Counted from the first letter of the stretch, positions 20,032-28,708 are shown. The stretch: DNA of 64,000 nucleotides from Pelistega suis (GCF_013133795.1 NZ_JABGBN010000002.1:62001-126000); one strand, 5' to 3'. Notes: generated from the sequence alone by a model not told the origin. Translations and numbers: made by a program.

Positions 20032-20060
20032 TTCTGAGAGCCTCTGGCTCGAAGTGGAGT

Positions 20061-20107
20061 AAATTGGACAAAAAACAGTCCTCTGCGGACTGTTTTTAGC
20101 CAATTTA
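20061..20107 (+). terminator. guaA terminal hairpin 2
   Basis: AAAAACAGTCC / GGACTGTTTTT around TCTGC, flanked by AAATTGG / CCAATTT. A T tract within the 3' arm makes it a typical terminator. Confidence 0.82.
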
Positions 20108-20110
20108 TTC

Positions 20111-20130
20111 GGAGTTTTTGCAAAAACTCC
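20111..20130. repeat. 20-bp perfect palindrome
   Basis: GGAGTTTTTG / CAAAAACTCC, a perfect palindrome with no loop, between guaA hairpins 2 and 3. It could be a cruciform or a protein-binding site; role unknown. Confidence 0.7.
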
Positions 20131-20133
20131 GAG

Positions 20134-20260
20134 GAAGAGTTAAGACCAGAAACAGCCCCTTGAGGGCTGTTTTGCGCTTAACGAGTCGGAGTAACCTATG
20201 AGTTACGAGGTGGAAGAGTTAAGACCAGAAACAGCCCCTTGAGGGCTGTTTTGCATTTAC
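20134..20260 (+). repeat. tandem terminator repeat after guaA (period 79 bp, two copies)
   Basis: GAAGAGTTAAGACCAGAAAC begins at 20134 and again at 20213. Each copy carries the stem AAACAGCCC / GGGCTGTTT and a T tract (stems 20150-20172 and 20229-20251). In the first copy GTTAAG / CTTAAC extends the stem. The same hairpin with AGTCC/GGACT in place of AGCCC/GGGCT occurs after nqrF. Confidence 0.85.
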
Positions 20261-20329
20261 ATGCATAGACAATCCTGTTCTATACTGTTACACTCAAAAA
20301 TTCATGCTTCTCTAAGAGGGGGATAGTAT

Positions 20330-20746
20330 ATGGAATTTGATTTAACACCATTAAGCAATGCTATTCAGCGTTTAGATGAAGGTCTAAAGCGCTATTTTTC
20401 AGATATTTCAGATATACAGATTAGAGATGGTTTAATTCAGCGTTTTGAGTTTACTTATGAAATTAGTCATAAGATGTTGAAGCGTTTTTTAGAAAATACA
20501 TCGGCTAATCCAGAATTGTTCGATGGCATGAGTTTTCAAGATTTGATTCGTACAGCTAATGAAAAAGGTTTGCTCTTAGGAGATTGGCAAGCATGGCGAA
20601 AGTATCGTGATATGCGCAGCCGAACTAGTCATACCTATGATGAAGAGACAGCGATATTAGTGGTTAATGGTATTCCAGAGTTTTTGACTGAAGCCCAATT
20701 TTTAGTGCAAACATTACAGCAACAAATCAATGCTACATCTCAGTGA
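20330..20746 (+). CDS. HepT-like HEPN toxin (HI0074 family)
   Basis: 138 residues, all-helical in appearance, matching the nucleotidyltransferase substrate-binding HI0074/HepT family. It carries the HEPN ribonuclease motif R-x4-H-x-Y as R96, H101 and Y103 in RSRTSHTY. In known type VII systems this toxin is an RNase and is silenced when the partner AMPylates its tyrosine. It overlaps the next gene, its presumed antitoxin, by 17 bases. The ribosome site AGAGGGGGA lies before the ATG. Confidence 0.85.
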   Translation: MEFDLTPLSNAIQRLDEGLKRYFSDISDIQIRDGLIQRFEFTYEISHKMLKRFLENTSANPELFDGMSFQDLIRTANEKGLLLGDWQAWRKYRDMRSRTSHTYDEETAILVVNGIPEFLTEAQFLVQTLQQQINATSQ

Positions 20747-21023
20747 ACAAGAGCTTTTTATTGTTAAAAGTATCTTGCAACAACATATACCATACGCAAC
20801 GGTATGGGCTTTTGGGTCTAGGGTGAATGGTCATCATAAACCTTATTCTGATCTTGACTTGGCAGTCATGACAGACAAGCCTTTATCGTTGGAAGTTCAC
20901 GCCAATCTAAAGGATGCTTTTTCTGAGTCTGATTTGCCTTGGAAAGTAGATATAGTGGATTGGGCATTAACGAGTGAGCAATTTAGAAAAATCATTCAAA
21001 AACAATTTGAAGTGATTCAATAA
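20730..21023 (+). CDS. MntA-like minimal nucleotidyltransferase antitoxin (HI0073 family)
   Basis: 97 residues. The nucleotidyltransferase signature GS-x10-D-x-D is exact: G29-S30 in WAFGSRVNG and D41/D43 in SDLDLAV; a third carboxylate is in VDIVDW. In the MntA/HepT type VII toxin-antitoxin system the protein transfers AMP groups to the HEPN toxin and blocks it. The ATG lies inside the 3' end of the toxin gene, so translation is likely coupled. Toxin-first order is as in HI0074-HI0073-type pairs described in either order. Confidence 0.85.
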   Translation: MLHLSEQELFIVKSILQQHIPYATVWAFGSRVNGHHKPYSDLDLAVMTDKPLSLEVHANLKDAFSESDLPWKVDIVDWALTSEQFRKIIQKQFEVIQ

Positions 21024-21220
21024 TAGGGATTTAGGAATTATCTCGTAAGAGACCTATTCTCAACCCACAAATGTTCTAAACGCCAAATTGATTCTAGGCT
21101 CATGAATATGAGAGGCTTTTATCACCGCATGTAGTCAATGTTCTTGAGTATTTCCTCGCATAACGATTAATTCCCATACGTTAAGAGCATTTCTCATTTG
21201 ACCATCCCATACCCCCAAAC

Positions 21221-21697
21221 TCACCTCAATATCTCACTATGTTCGGCTTCTAAGCGTAGTAAAGCTTTTTTCATCTCCAATCCACCAGCATAACCGATGA
21301 GTTTACCGTCAGAACCAATAACGCGATGACAGGGGATGACGACAATCATCGGGTTTTTATTATTCGCATTGCCGACAGCACGAGTGGCATTAGGCTGCCC
21401 GATAGCGATGGCAATCTCTTTATAAGTGCGTGTTTCGCCATAGGGAATCTCACTTAAGGCACGCCATACCTTTTGCTGAAAGTCTGTGCCGTTGAGTTTA
21501 TATTTAAACGAAAAATCTTTGCGTTTCCCCTCTAAATAGTCAATCAACTCTTGGTAGGCTTTATCACTCCATTCCGTGCGTTGTCCATGATATTCAGGTT
21601 GGTCGACTTTATCAAAAAAGGTAGTCGTATCACCTTCATAGTCAATGCGTAAGAAACCAAAAGGAAATGGATAAATGGCAAAATTTACGGTGCTCAT
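21221..21697 (-). CDS. ogt: methylated-DNA--protein-cysteine S-methyltransferase
   Basis: 158 residues. The active-site motif VIPCHRVIG (acceptor cysteine in PCHR) is preceded by the helix-turn-helix region IPYGETRTYKEIAIAIGQPNA, as in Ogt/Ada-C proteins that remove alkyl groups from O6-guanine in a suicide reaction. Length and lack of an AdaA domain fit Ogt. It is transcribed leftward as an apparently single gene, with no clear partner. Confidence 0.94.
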   Translation of the reverse strand: MSTVNFAIYPFPFGFLRIDYEGDTTTFFDKVDQPEYHGQRTEWSDKAYQELIDYLEGKRKDFSFKYKLNGTDFQQKVWRALSEIPYGETRTYKEIAIAIGQPNATRAVGNANNKNPMIVVIPCHRVIGSDGKLIGYAGGLEMKKALLRLEAEHSEILR

Positions 21698-21820
21698 GGT
21701 ATGTTTTTCTTAAATAGTGTATGAGAGGGTGTAGCGAAACTTGATTTCTATATTATAGAATGGCTGGCAGCAAGACATATAGAGAAAATTATAACCACAA
21801 GCCTCTCCATAATGAACCAA

Positions 21821-21849
21821 CCCCCATAAGGTGACATTACTTATGGGGG
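21821..21849 (-). terminator. possible terminator of the first doxX-like gene
   Basis: Perfect 10-bp stem CCCCCATAAG / CTTATGGGGG lying 3' of the doxX-like gene on the minus strand. It is followed by only a weak T tract on either strand, so termination is uncertain. Confidence 0.5.
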
Positions 21850-21920
21850 CAGTTTAGATTTGTATTTAGCTTTACGAGAGCTAAGAGATAACTTAAAAGT
21901 GTTAGTGAATGACAGAGGCA

Positions 21921-22343
21921 TTAACGATTTCTGTTTTTCAGCCACTCATCCAAAGACCATTTACCTGGGCCAATCACCATATAAATCAAGAATACCATAC
22001 AGTAGATAGAGGCCAATTCACCACGGTTAACGATAGGGTGTAACCAGTTTTCTAATGAAGCGTGGAAGAAGAAGTAAGCTACAGCCATTAGGCCTGCAAG
22101 AATAAAGCCTGTAAAGCGAGTAAAGAGACCAAGGGCGATAAGGATACCCCCCACCACTTCTAAAATGCCCCCAACACCAAGAATAGACATCGCTGATACG
22201 GCACCACCTTTATTTGGGAAAGGGAATTCAAAGAGTTTTACTGTACCGTGGATAAGAAATAAATAACCCACGACTAAACGAGTAAAGAGTAAAACAAAAG
22301 GAGTAAGTTTTTCAGCGGTTTTATCAATAAATGTACTCATCAT
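21921..22343 (-). CDS. DoxX family membrane protein (paralogue 1)
   Basis: 140 residues with about four membrane segments. It shows the DoxX/DUF417-like pattern: LVVGYLFLIHGTVKLFEF, GGILEVVGGILIALGLFTRF and GPGKWSLDEW at the end. The exact function of these short DoxX proteins is not settled; some are linked to thiol or redox homeostasis. Two adjacent ATG codons (22343, 22340) follow an AGGGA ribosome site. A clear paralogue lies at 27094-27513 on the same strand. Confidence 0.88.
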   Translation of the reverse strand: MMSTFIDKTAEKLTPFVLLFTRLVVGYLFLIHGTVKLFEFPFPNKGGAVSAMSILGVGGILEVVGGILIALGLFTRFTGFILAGLMAVAYFFFHASLENWLHPIVNRGELASIYCMVFLIYMVIGPGKWSLDEWLKNRNR

Positions 22344-22596
22344 ATTTCCCTATAAAAAGGTTGACCACATAAAGCTGTTTATCTCTATAAACGCTGAAAA
22401 TTATATACTCTTTGTAAAATTTTAAACATAAAGTTTTTATTGAAGATTCTTTTCTTTGTAGGAAAGATTGAGAAATATCAGAGTTTGTGAGTAAGCACGT
22501 TTTTCATAAGAATATATATTGCTATTTCAAGTATAGATTGGTAGCATATCGTTACATATTTGACGATACGTGAACTTATGCTTAGAGGAATACGCT

Positions 22597-23034
22597 GTGA
22601 TTAGATTAATGACCATAGAGGATTATGCCGAGGTCTATCAACTTTGGTTATCCTGTACAGGGATGGGGTTAAATACGCTGGATGATTCTCAAGTTGGGAT
22701 TGAGAAGTTTTTAAAAAGAAATCCTACCTCATGTTTTGTCGCAGTACTCGATGAGCGTATTATGGGGGTCATTATGTCAGGGCATGACGGCCGTCGGGGA
22801 TTTATTTATCATGCAGCGGTACATCCAGATTATCGCTGTCGAGGATTTGCTACGCAATTAGTTGATGCGGTATTGGCTGCATTAAAGGCAGAGGGAATTG
22901 CAAAAGTTGCCTTTTTGGTTTTTGCTCGTAACCATGAAGGTAATGCTTTTTGGGATAGATTGGGATTTTATGCTCGAGAGGATTTGGTCTATCGAGATAA
23001 GACTTTAATTGAATTTGAACGTATAGATACTTGA
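22597..23034 (+). CDS. GNAT family N-acetyltransferase
   Basis: 145 residues from the GTG at 22597, preferred over the GTG at 22570 because AGAGGAA sits 7 bases before it and the sequence VIRLMTIEDYAEV is the usual family start. The acetyl-CoA binding motif is in YRCRGFATQLVDAVLAAL (about 82-100), followed by VFARNHEGNAFWDRLGFY typical of motif B. Substrate unknown; resembles YpeA-like acetyltransferases. The gene is probably followed by tadA without a terminator. Confidence 0.88.
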   Translation: MIRLMTIEDYAEVYQLWLSCTGMGLNTLDDSQVGIEKFLKRNPTSCFVAVLDERIMGVIMSGHDGRRGFIYHAAVHPDYRCRGFATQLVDAVLAALKAEGIAKVAFLVFARNHEGNAFWDRLGFYAREDLVYRDKTLIEFERIDT

Positions 23035-23103
23035 TATCCAGACATAACGGTGTAGAATGGGTAACTATACCTATATGAGTTGTCTAATGAATCGCAGTTT
23101 ATA

Positions 23104-23592
23104 ATGAGCAAGAGTTTCTCCTTTGTGCCTAATCGATTACAGCATATTGCTTATATGCAAGAGGCATTAGCTCAAGCACAACTTGCCTATGATTTGCAGG
23201 AAATTCCTGTGGGGGCAGTAGTGGTGTCACCAGAAGGGGAGATTATTGGTCGAGGTTATAATCGGACCATTATTGATAAGGACCCGACGGCGCATGCGGA
23301 AGTGATGGCGTTGCGTATGGCAGCGGAGCATTTAGGCAATTATCGTTTACCACAATGTAGACTTTATGTCACTTTAGAGCCTTGTATGATGTGCCTGGGG
23401 GCTATCTTGCATGCTAGAATTCATCAGGTAGTCTTTGGTGCAACGGATTTTAAAACAGGTGCTTGCGGTGGAGCAGCAGCCATGCATGCCAATCCACTTA
23501 TCAATCATCAAACGCATATGAGTTCAGGGGTTTTAGCTACCGAAAGCCTTGAATTACTTCAGAAATTTTTCAAAGAACGCAGGAAAAGATAA
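23104..23592 (+). CDS. tadA: tRNA-specific adenosine deaminase
   Basis: 162 residues from the ATG at 23104. It deaminates adenosine 34 of tRNA-Arg(ACG) to inosine. The zinc-site motifs are HAEVMAL and EPCMMCLGAILHARI, with the proton-shuttling glutamate in HAE. The ending FFKERRKR is typical. The stop overlaps the start of ldcA (TAATG), so the genes are coupled. Confidence 0.95.
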   Translation: MSKSFSFVPNRLQHIAYMQEALAQAQLAYDLQEIPVGAVVVSPEGEIIGRGYNRTIIDKDPTAHAEVMALRMAAEHLGNYRLPQCRLYVTLEPCMMCLGAILHARIHQVVFGATDFKTGACGGAAAMHANPLINHQTHMSSGVLATESLELLQKFFKERRKR

Positions 23593-24674
23593 TGGCAACT
23601 TCTAAAAAACCAGATGATAGTCAATTAGAACAACGTGTGAATGATGCACAAATTCTATTTGATGAGGCTGATGATGTACCAGTAGAGAAAAAGACCTATG
23701 AAGAAGCATTGGGACTCTATCTGCTTTCACCGTCTTCTGCTTTACCAGAGCTTGCGCGTTTAAAAGTCGCCAAAGAGAACCTCAGTCGTTTAGGTTTTGA
23801 TGTGACAATTGATAAAGCAGCAGCGAATCAGCATATGCGCTTTGCAGGCGCGGATGAGGAGCGTGCTAAAGCTTTTTCTCGTGCAGCTAAAAGTGATGCG
23901 GATATTGTGATGGCAACTCGTGGTGGTTATGGGTTGAGCCGTTTATTACCGTACATTGATTGGAAACTACTTGAGAAAAATCCCAAGAAATACGTAGGTT
24001 ATAGCGACTTTACCGCTTTTAACTTGGCTTTATTAGCCAAAACAGGTATGACGAGTTTTACCGGTCCTAATGCTGTAGGTGATTTTGGTGGCAATCAGGT
24101 GGACGACTTAATTGCGGATATTTTCGTAGAGAGTATGCGTGGTGAATTAGAAATCTTAAGTTTTGAAACCAAAGATGCGGATGATGTCGATGCAGAGGGT
24201 ATTTTATGGGGGGGCAATCTTGCGCTAGTGGCCTCTTTAGTGGGTACACCGTATCTTCCAAAAATCAAAAAAGGGATTCTCTTTTTAGAAGATGTAAGCG
24301 AACACCCTTACCGTGTGGAGCGTCTTTTAACGCAGCTATTACATGCGGGGATTTTAGATAAGCAAAAAGCCATTGTATTGGGTGATTTTAATGACTACAA
24401 ATTAGTGAAGTCGGATAATGGTTATGATATGCCAGAAGTTATCCGTTGGTTACGTAGAGAGGTTAAAGTCCCTGTGATTACAGGTCTGCCCTATGGTCAT
24501 GCAGATATGCGAGTAACGTTGCCTATTGGTAAGAAGGTAGGCGTGGCGACGCAAGACGGTATGGCCTATCTGCTTTTGGATAAGCATGAACATCACGATC
24601 ATGAACATGGAGAAGATTGCAAAGTGTGTAAAGGTGACAAGAAAAAGTCATCTAAGAAAAAGCATAAGAAATAA
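23592..24674 (+). CDS. ldcA: LD-carboxypeptidase (S66 family) with His/Lys-rich tail
   Basis: 360 residues. It cleaves the terminal D-Ala from tetrapeptide muropeptides in the cytoplasm for murein recycling. Family motifs: RGGYGLSRLLPYID (110-123), GYSDFT with the presumed nucleophile Ser138, FLEDVSEHPYRVERLL with the acid residue, and GLPYGHADMR with the catalytic His. Two odd parts: an extra polar N-terminal 35 residues and a C-terminal tail of about 30 residues, rich in His, Asp, Glu and Lys, containing HEHHDHEHGEDCKVCKG and a polylysine end. The tail could bind metal. It is coupled to tadA and followed by a terminator. Confidence 0.9.
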   Translation: MATSKKPDDSQLEQRVNDAQILFDEADDVPVEKKTYEEALGLYLLSPSSALPELARLKVAKENLSRLGFDVTIDKAAANQHMRFAGADEERAKAFSRAAKSDADIVMATRGGYGLSRLLPYIDWKLLEKNPKKYVGYSDFTAFNLALLAKTGMTSFTGPNAVGDFGGNQVDDLIADIFVESMRGELEILSFETKDADDVDAEGILWGGNLALVASLVGTPYLPKIKKGILFLEDVSEHPYRVERLLTQLLHAGILDKQKAIVLGDFNDYKLVKSDNGYDMPEVIRWLRREVKVPVITGLPYGHADMRVTLPIGKKVGVATQDGMAYLLLDKHEHHDHEHGEDCKVCKGDKKKSSKKKHKK

Positions 24675-24700
24675 TTTTTAGCTAAAGATAAATTTAGATA

Positions 24701-24745
24701 ACCCATTACTTTGAGTGTATTTACAAAGTAATGGGTTTGGCTTTT
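24701..24745 (+). terminator. rho-independent terminator after ldcA
   Basis: Perfect 12-bp stem ACCCATTACTTT / AAAGTAATGGGT, then TTGGCTTTT. Confidence 0.85.
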
Positions 24746-24835
24746 ATAGGGTATGGTTTAGTTTGGTGAGAGAATGGCTAAATAGGCTATAATAAAAAGC
24801 TTTGTTATTTCATTACTTAACGTTAGGAAAAAATC

Positions 24836-26437
24836 GTGATTTCAACGGCAAATTTGACCATTCAATTCGGTCCAAAACCTTTATTTGAAAATGTGAGCGT
24901 AAAGTTTGGGGGCGGTAATCGTTATGGTCTGATTGGTGCAAATGGTTCAGGTAAATCAACCTTTATGAAGATTATTGGTGGCGATCTTGAGCCGACATCG
25001 GGCAATGTTTCGTTAGATCCTGGTGTGCGTTTGGGTAAGTTACGCCAAGATCAGTTTGCTTACGAAGATGTCCGTGTATTAGATGTTGTCCTAATGGGAC
25101 ATAAGGAAATGTGGGAGGCGATGACGGCTCGTGATGCCATTTATGCTAACCCAGAGGCCACAGACGAAGATTATATGCATGCGGCTGAATTAGAGGCAAA
25201 ATTCGCTGAATATGACGGTTATACGGCAGAATCACGAGCAGGGGAATTGTTACTCGGTCTGGAAATTCCAGTTGAACAGCACAACTTACCTATGCGCGAA
25301 ATTGCACCGGGTTGGAAGTTACGTGTATTACTAGCGCAGGCTTTATTTTCTAATCCTGATGTATTATTGTTAGACGAGCCAACCAATAACTTGGATATTA
25401 ATACGATTCGTTGGTTAGAAGGAGTGATTAATAGCTACCAAAGTACGATGATTATCATTAGTCATGATCGTCACTTTTTGAACTCGGTATGTACCCATAT
25501 GGCTGACTTGGATTATGGTGAAATCCGTATTTATCCTGGTAATTATGATGATTATATGTTGGCATCAGCACAAGCACGTGAGCGTTTAATTTCGGATAAT
25601 GCCAAAGCCAAAGAGCGTGTAGCAGAGTTACAGGACTTTGTGCGTCGTTTTGCGGCCAACAAGTCAAAATCACGTCAAGCGACTTCGCGTTTAAAACAAA
25701 TTGATCGTATTAAGGCAGAGCAAGTTGAAGTTAAGCCTTCTTCTCGTCAAAACCCATTTATTCGTTTTGAACAGAAAAAGGTGATGCATCGTCTAGCGGT
25801 GACAGCAGAGCAAGTATCTAAAGCCTATGATAAGCCAGTAATTAAAAATTTCTCAGCCATGATTGAGGCAGGTCAAAAAATTGCGATTATTGGGGCAAAC
25901 GGTGTCGGTAAAACAACGCTGCTACGCTTATTTGCACAAGATTTATTGCCTGATAGTGGTTCGATGAAATGGTCCGAAAATGCGGATATTGGTTATATGG
26001 CACAAGACGTATCTGAGGCATTTGCTACCAGCAAAAATGTTTTTGATTGGATGGCGGATTATCGTCAAGAAGGCGATGAAGATCAGCAGATTCGTTCGGT
26101 GTTAGGGCGCTTATTGTTCTCGGCGGATGATATTGTGAAGGATGTAAAAGTCTTATCGGGGGGTGAAAAGAACCGTATGTATTTCGGTCGATTGATGTTA
26201 GGTCGCCATAATGTATTACTCATGGACGAACCAACCAATCACTTAGATATGGAGTCGATTGAATCTTTACAGCTTGCCTTAGAAAAATATCAAGGGACAT
26301 TAATTTTTGTTTCGCATGACCGTGAGTTTGTATCTGGTCTAGCGACACGCGTCATTGAGATTATGCCTGACGGTGAGTTAGTCGATTATATGGGTGGCTA
26401 TGAAGAGTACCTTGCCTCTCGTGGCATTGAAGGCTAA
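24836..26437 (+). CDS. ybiT: ABC-F family ATPase, YbiT-like
   Basis: 533 residues with two ABC domains on one chain and no membrane segment, the ABC-F pattern of translation factors acting at the ribosome. Walker A motifs are GANGSGKST (about 35) and GANGVGKTT (about 355); Walker B/DEPTNNLD and DEPTNHLD are present; the linker between domains (about 240-320) is charged. The sequence around [20 protein letters not shown] matches YbiT best. The start is GTG at 24836 with AGGAAA before it. Confidence 0.92.
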   Translation: MISTANLTIQFGPKPLFENVSVKFGGGNRYGLIGANGSGKSTFMKIIGGDLEPTSGNVSLDPGVRLGKLRQDQFAYEDVRVLDVVLMGHKEMWEAMTARDAIYANPEATDEDYMHAAELEAKFAEYDGYTAESRAGELLLGLEIPVEQHNLPMREIAPGWKLRVLLAQALFSNPDVLLLDEPTNNLDINTIRWLEGVINSYQSTMIIISHDRHFLNSVCTHMADLDYGEIRIYPGNYDDYMLASAQARERLISDNAKAKERVAELQDFVRRFAANKSKSRQATSRLKQIDRIKAEQVEVKPSSRQNPFIRFEQKKVMHRLAVTAEQVSKAYDKPVIKNFSAMIEAGQKIAIIGANGVGKTTLLRLFAQDLLPDSGSMKWSENADIGYMAQDVSEAFATSKNVFDWMADYRQEGDEDQQIRSVLGRLLFSADDIVKDVKVLSGGEKNRMYFGRLMLGRHNVLLMDEPTNHLDMESIESLQLALEKYQGTLIFVSHDREFVSGLATRVIEIMPDGELVDYMGGYEEYLASRGIEG

Positions 26438-26512
26438 AACTGACGTGACTGATCAGCGTAAGTTGAAAGGGGGAGGTGTATACTTCCCCTTATGTACGAT
26501 AGAGACATAGAT

Positions 26513-27091
26513 ATGTTTAAATTGCTTGCCCCGATTTCTTTTGAAGAGACGATTAAAAAGAGTCTTTTTATTTGTCATGCTGCACCCGTTACGACGGCAG
26601 ACGAGGCGCTTGCTTTTTTCCAGCAACACCATCAACCCGATGCGACGCATAATTGCTGGGCATTTAAATTAGAAAATAGTTACCGATTTAATGATGACGG
26701 TGAACCTGGTGGGACAGCAGGTAGACCCATTCTCCAAGCCATAGAGGGGCATGAATTAGTTAATACGGCGGTATTGGTCATTCGTTATTTTGGTGGGATT
26801 AAACTCGGTACAGGTGGTCTCGTGCGTGCTTATGGTGGCACAGCCGCTAAGTGTTTGCATCAAGCAGAGAAAGAAAAAATTATTCCTAGTACTCAAGTTG
26901 TCTGTACGGCTGAGTTTTCGGATATGGCAATGATAAAGGCACGCTTGTTGCAAGATGGGATAACGCTAATCGCTGAAGATTTTAACGATACGGGTGTGGC
27001 ATGGACATTGAGTATTCCAAAAGAACGCGTGAGTGATTTAGAGCAACTCTATATCAATCTCACGCGGGGGAAGGGGACTTGGATTATTTAA
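26513..27091 (+). CDS. yigZ: IMPACT/YigZ family protein
   Basis: 192 residues from the ATG at 26513; an in-frame ATG at 26492 would add seven residues. The UPF0029 motif is complete (NDDGEPGGTAGRPIL and VIRYFGGIKLGTGGLVRAYG), followed by the ferredoxin-like C-terminal domain. The cellular role is not firmly defined (RNA or translation related in homologues). It lies 75 bases after ybiT; between them is only a GU-paired hairpin-like GGGGAGGTGTATACTTCCCC at 26471-26490. Confidence 0.92.
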   Translation: MFKLLAPISFEETIKKSLFICHAAPVTTADEALAFFQQHHQPDATHNCWAFKLENSYRFNDDGEPGGTAGRPILQAIEGHELVNTAVLVIRYFGGIKLGTGGLVRAYGGTAAKCLHQAEKEKIIPSTQVVCTAEFSDMAMIKARLLQDGITLIAEDFNDTGVAWTLSIPKERVSDLEQLYINLTRGKGTWII

Positions 27092-27093
27092 GT

Positions 27094-27513
27094 TTAAACA
27101 GATCGACCTAGTTTAGCATCAAGAGAGAACTTACCAGGACCCGTTGTCCATAATAATAAGAATGCCATGCTAAATAAGGCTGCTGATTCACCTTTATTTG
27201 TCAATGGGTCGAAAATTACGCCACCTGCGGCATGCACCATAAAGTAAGCGACGGCCATATGACCAGCAAGAATAAAAGCAGCGAAACGTGTAAATAGACC
27301 TAGAATTAATAAGATACCACCGGTAATTTCTAGTACACCACTCACGCCTGCTAACGATAATAGGGGTACTGCACCATTACCACCGGTGAGTGAAATAGGG
27401 ATTTCAAAGAATTTAGAAGTGCCGTGTAGCAAGTACATATAACCAACAAGTACACGCGTCAGTAATAAAGTATATGGGCTTAGGCATTGTGCCGTTCGAT
27501 CAAAAAATGACAT
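27094..27513 (-). CDS. DoxX family membrane protein (paralogue 2)
   Basis: 139 residues, four predicted membrane segments, clearly related to the protein at 21921-22343 (shared LVGY, LLHGTSKFFE, GVLEITGGILLILGLFTRF, GHMAVAYF, GPGKFSLD). Function of the family is uncertain. It is convergent with yigZ, with only 2 bases between stops and no visible terminator. Upstream is a 278-base AT-rich gap with no gene. Confidence 0.88.
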   Translation of the reverse strand: MSFFDRTAQCLSPYTLLLTRVLVGYMYLLHGTSKFFEIPISLTGGNGAVPLLSLAGVSGVLEITGGILLILGLFTRFAAFILAGHMAVAYFMVHAAGGVIFDPLTNKGESAALFSMAFLLLWTTGPGKFSLDAKLGRSV

Positions 27514-27791
27514 AGTAGGTTATCCTATAGATAAAGTGAATAAAAATAAATTTCGTTTAGATAGCATTGTAGGAGTAAACACTATAGATACAAATAGACT
27601 AAAAAGAAAAGCATATTTTCTTCTAAAGAAATAATTATCTTGAATAAGGTGTTGAATAAAATGAGAAAAAATTCTTTAGAAGATGCTTGAATAGTGGGTT
27701 TTTATTATTTTTTTTGATCAGGGAAGAGAAGGCTATATTAACTGTAAATAAAATAATTGTAATGGGGTGTAATAATTATAAGTTAGGCGTA

Positions 27792-28097
27792 TTAGGTTTC
27801 TTGACAGAAAAAACCATGCAAAAGATGAATAGTTTCAACTACCCGAGGGTCTTTTAAATAATAAAGTCGTTCGCGATGATGAACTTCACAATCTACAAAG
27901 CCTGCCTCTCTTAATAAGATAAGTTGATTAGACAAAGCGGCCTGTGGCATATCGACTAGTTTCGCCAAGGTACCAACATTGAGTTTATTTTCATGGAGTG
28001 AGCATAAAATGGCTAAACGATTAGGGTTAGCCAGTAGTTTGAGAAACTGACTGGCACGATCACATTGCTCACGCATGGCTTGGATATCGTTGTTCAC
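27792..28097 (-). CDS. ArsR-family regulator, YgaV/BigR/SqrR-like sulfide sensor
   Basis: 101 residues with a winged helix: LLANPNRLAILCSL, then the recognition region DMPQAALSNQLILLREAGFVDCEV and the wing RERLYYLKD. Several cysteines (QCDR, ILCS, VDCE, FFCQ) include candidates for the two thiols that form a persulfide bridge in BigR/SqrR. It lies 16 bases downstream of ygaP on the same strand, so it probably controls that operon in response to sulfide or persulfide. Which cysteines sense is inference. Confidence 0.82.
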   Translation of the reverse strand: MNNDIQAMREQCDRASQFLKLLANPNRLAILCSLHENKLNVGTLAKLVDMPQAALSNQLILLREAGFVDCEVHHRERLYYLKDPRVVETIHLLHGFFCQET

Positions 28098-28113
28098 AGC
28101 AAGACTTAAAGTA

Positions 28114-28632
28114 TTAGGTTTTGTTCCATGGCATTATAGCCAATAAACGAGCCATTCCGCAAAAACCAGTAAAACCCGCAAGCATTAGACCAGCACCGAC
28201 AAACCCTGGAATGATATAAAAAGCTGGATTAATAAAAGTACCGGCTAGAGTTCCTACCAAAGCTAAACTTCCTGCGACGATTTGAACTTGTCGTATTAGT
28301 GGTAAGGGCTGCTTTGTATCAGTCACGGTTGCCAAACCAGCTTGTTTCCATCCGTTAATACCATTTTCAAGTAAGTAAACAGTTTGATTGGCACAAAGTT
28401 GCTGTAAGATAGGTAATGCTTCGCGAGTGCGTATACCGCCCGCACAGTGGAAAATAACGCAATCGCATTGTTGTGCTTCTTGTGGTAAACCTCGAGCGTG
28501 CAAATCGGCAACGGTGCAATGAATGGCCGCTGGAATATATTCGCGACGGTGTTCGTCAATTGAACGGATATCAATAAGTTTGGCACCTGCTTGTAGATGC
28601 TGTGCAACATGATGAGGAGAGATAGTAGACAT
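28114..28632 (-). CDS. ygaP: membrane-anchored rhodanese, YgaP
   Basis: 172 residues from the ATG at 28632, chosen because STISPHHVAQ aligns with the start of E. coli YgaP; an ATG at 28665 would add 11 residues. The rhodanese domain (1-105) has its catalytic cysteine in FHCAGGIRT (Cys63). Two membrane helices follow (about 115-160), ending FTGFCGMARLLAIMPWN, strikingly like E. coli YgaP. It transfers sulfane sulfur at the inner face of the membrane. The regulator gene follows directly and a DUF2892 gene precedes it. Confidence 0.93.
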   Translation of the reverse strand: MSTISPHHVAQHLQAGAKLIDIRSIDEHRREYIPAAIHCTVADLHARGLPQEAQQCDCVIFHCAGGIRTREALPILQQLCANQTVYLLENGINGWKQAGLATVTDTKQPLPLIRQVQIVAGSLALVGTLAGTFINPAFYIIPGFVGAGLMLAGFTGFCGMARLLAIMPWNKT

Positions 28633-28708
28633 AACGATTTCATCAAAGTGAAAGGAATATACCATAAGGGAAAGCTATTCCTTGCGAGGTGGAAGGGAAA
28701 TAAAAAGA

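Noticed and set aside
26471-26490. Near-palindrome between ybiT and yigZ as a terminator
   Set aside because: The stem relies on G-U pairs and there is no T run after it; the genes may still be cotranscribed.
28323-28646. Second frame overlapping ygaP on the same strand
   Set aside because: It runs in another frame through the rhodanese-coding part, whose own sequence matches YgaP closely.
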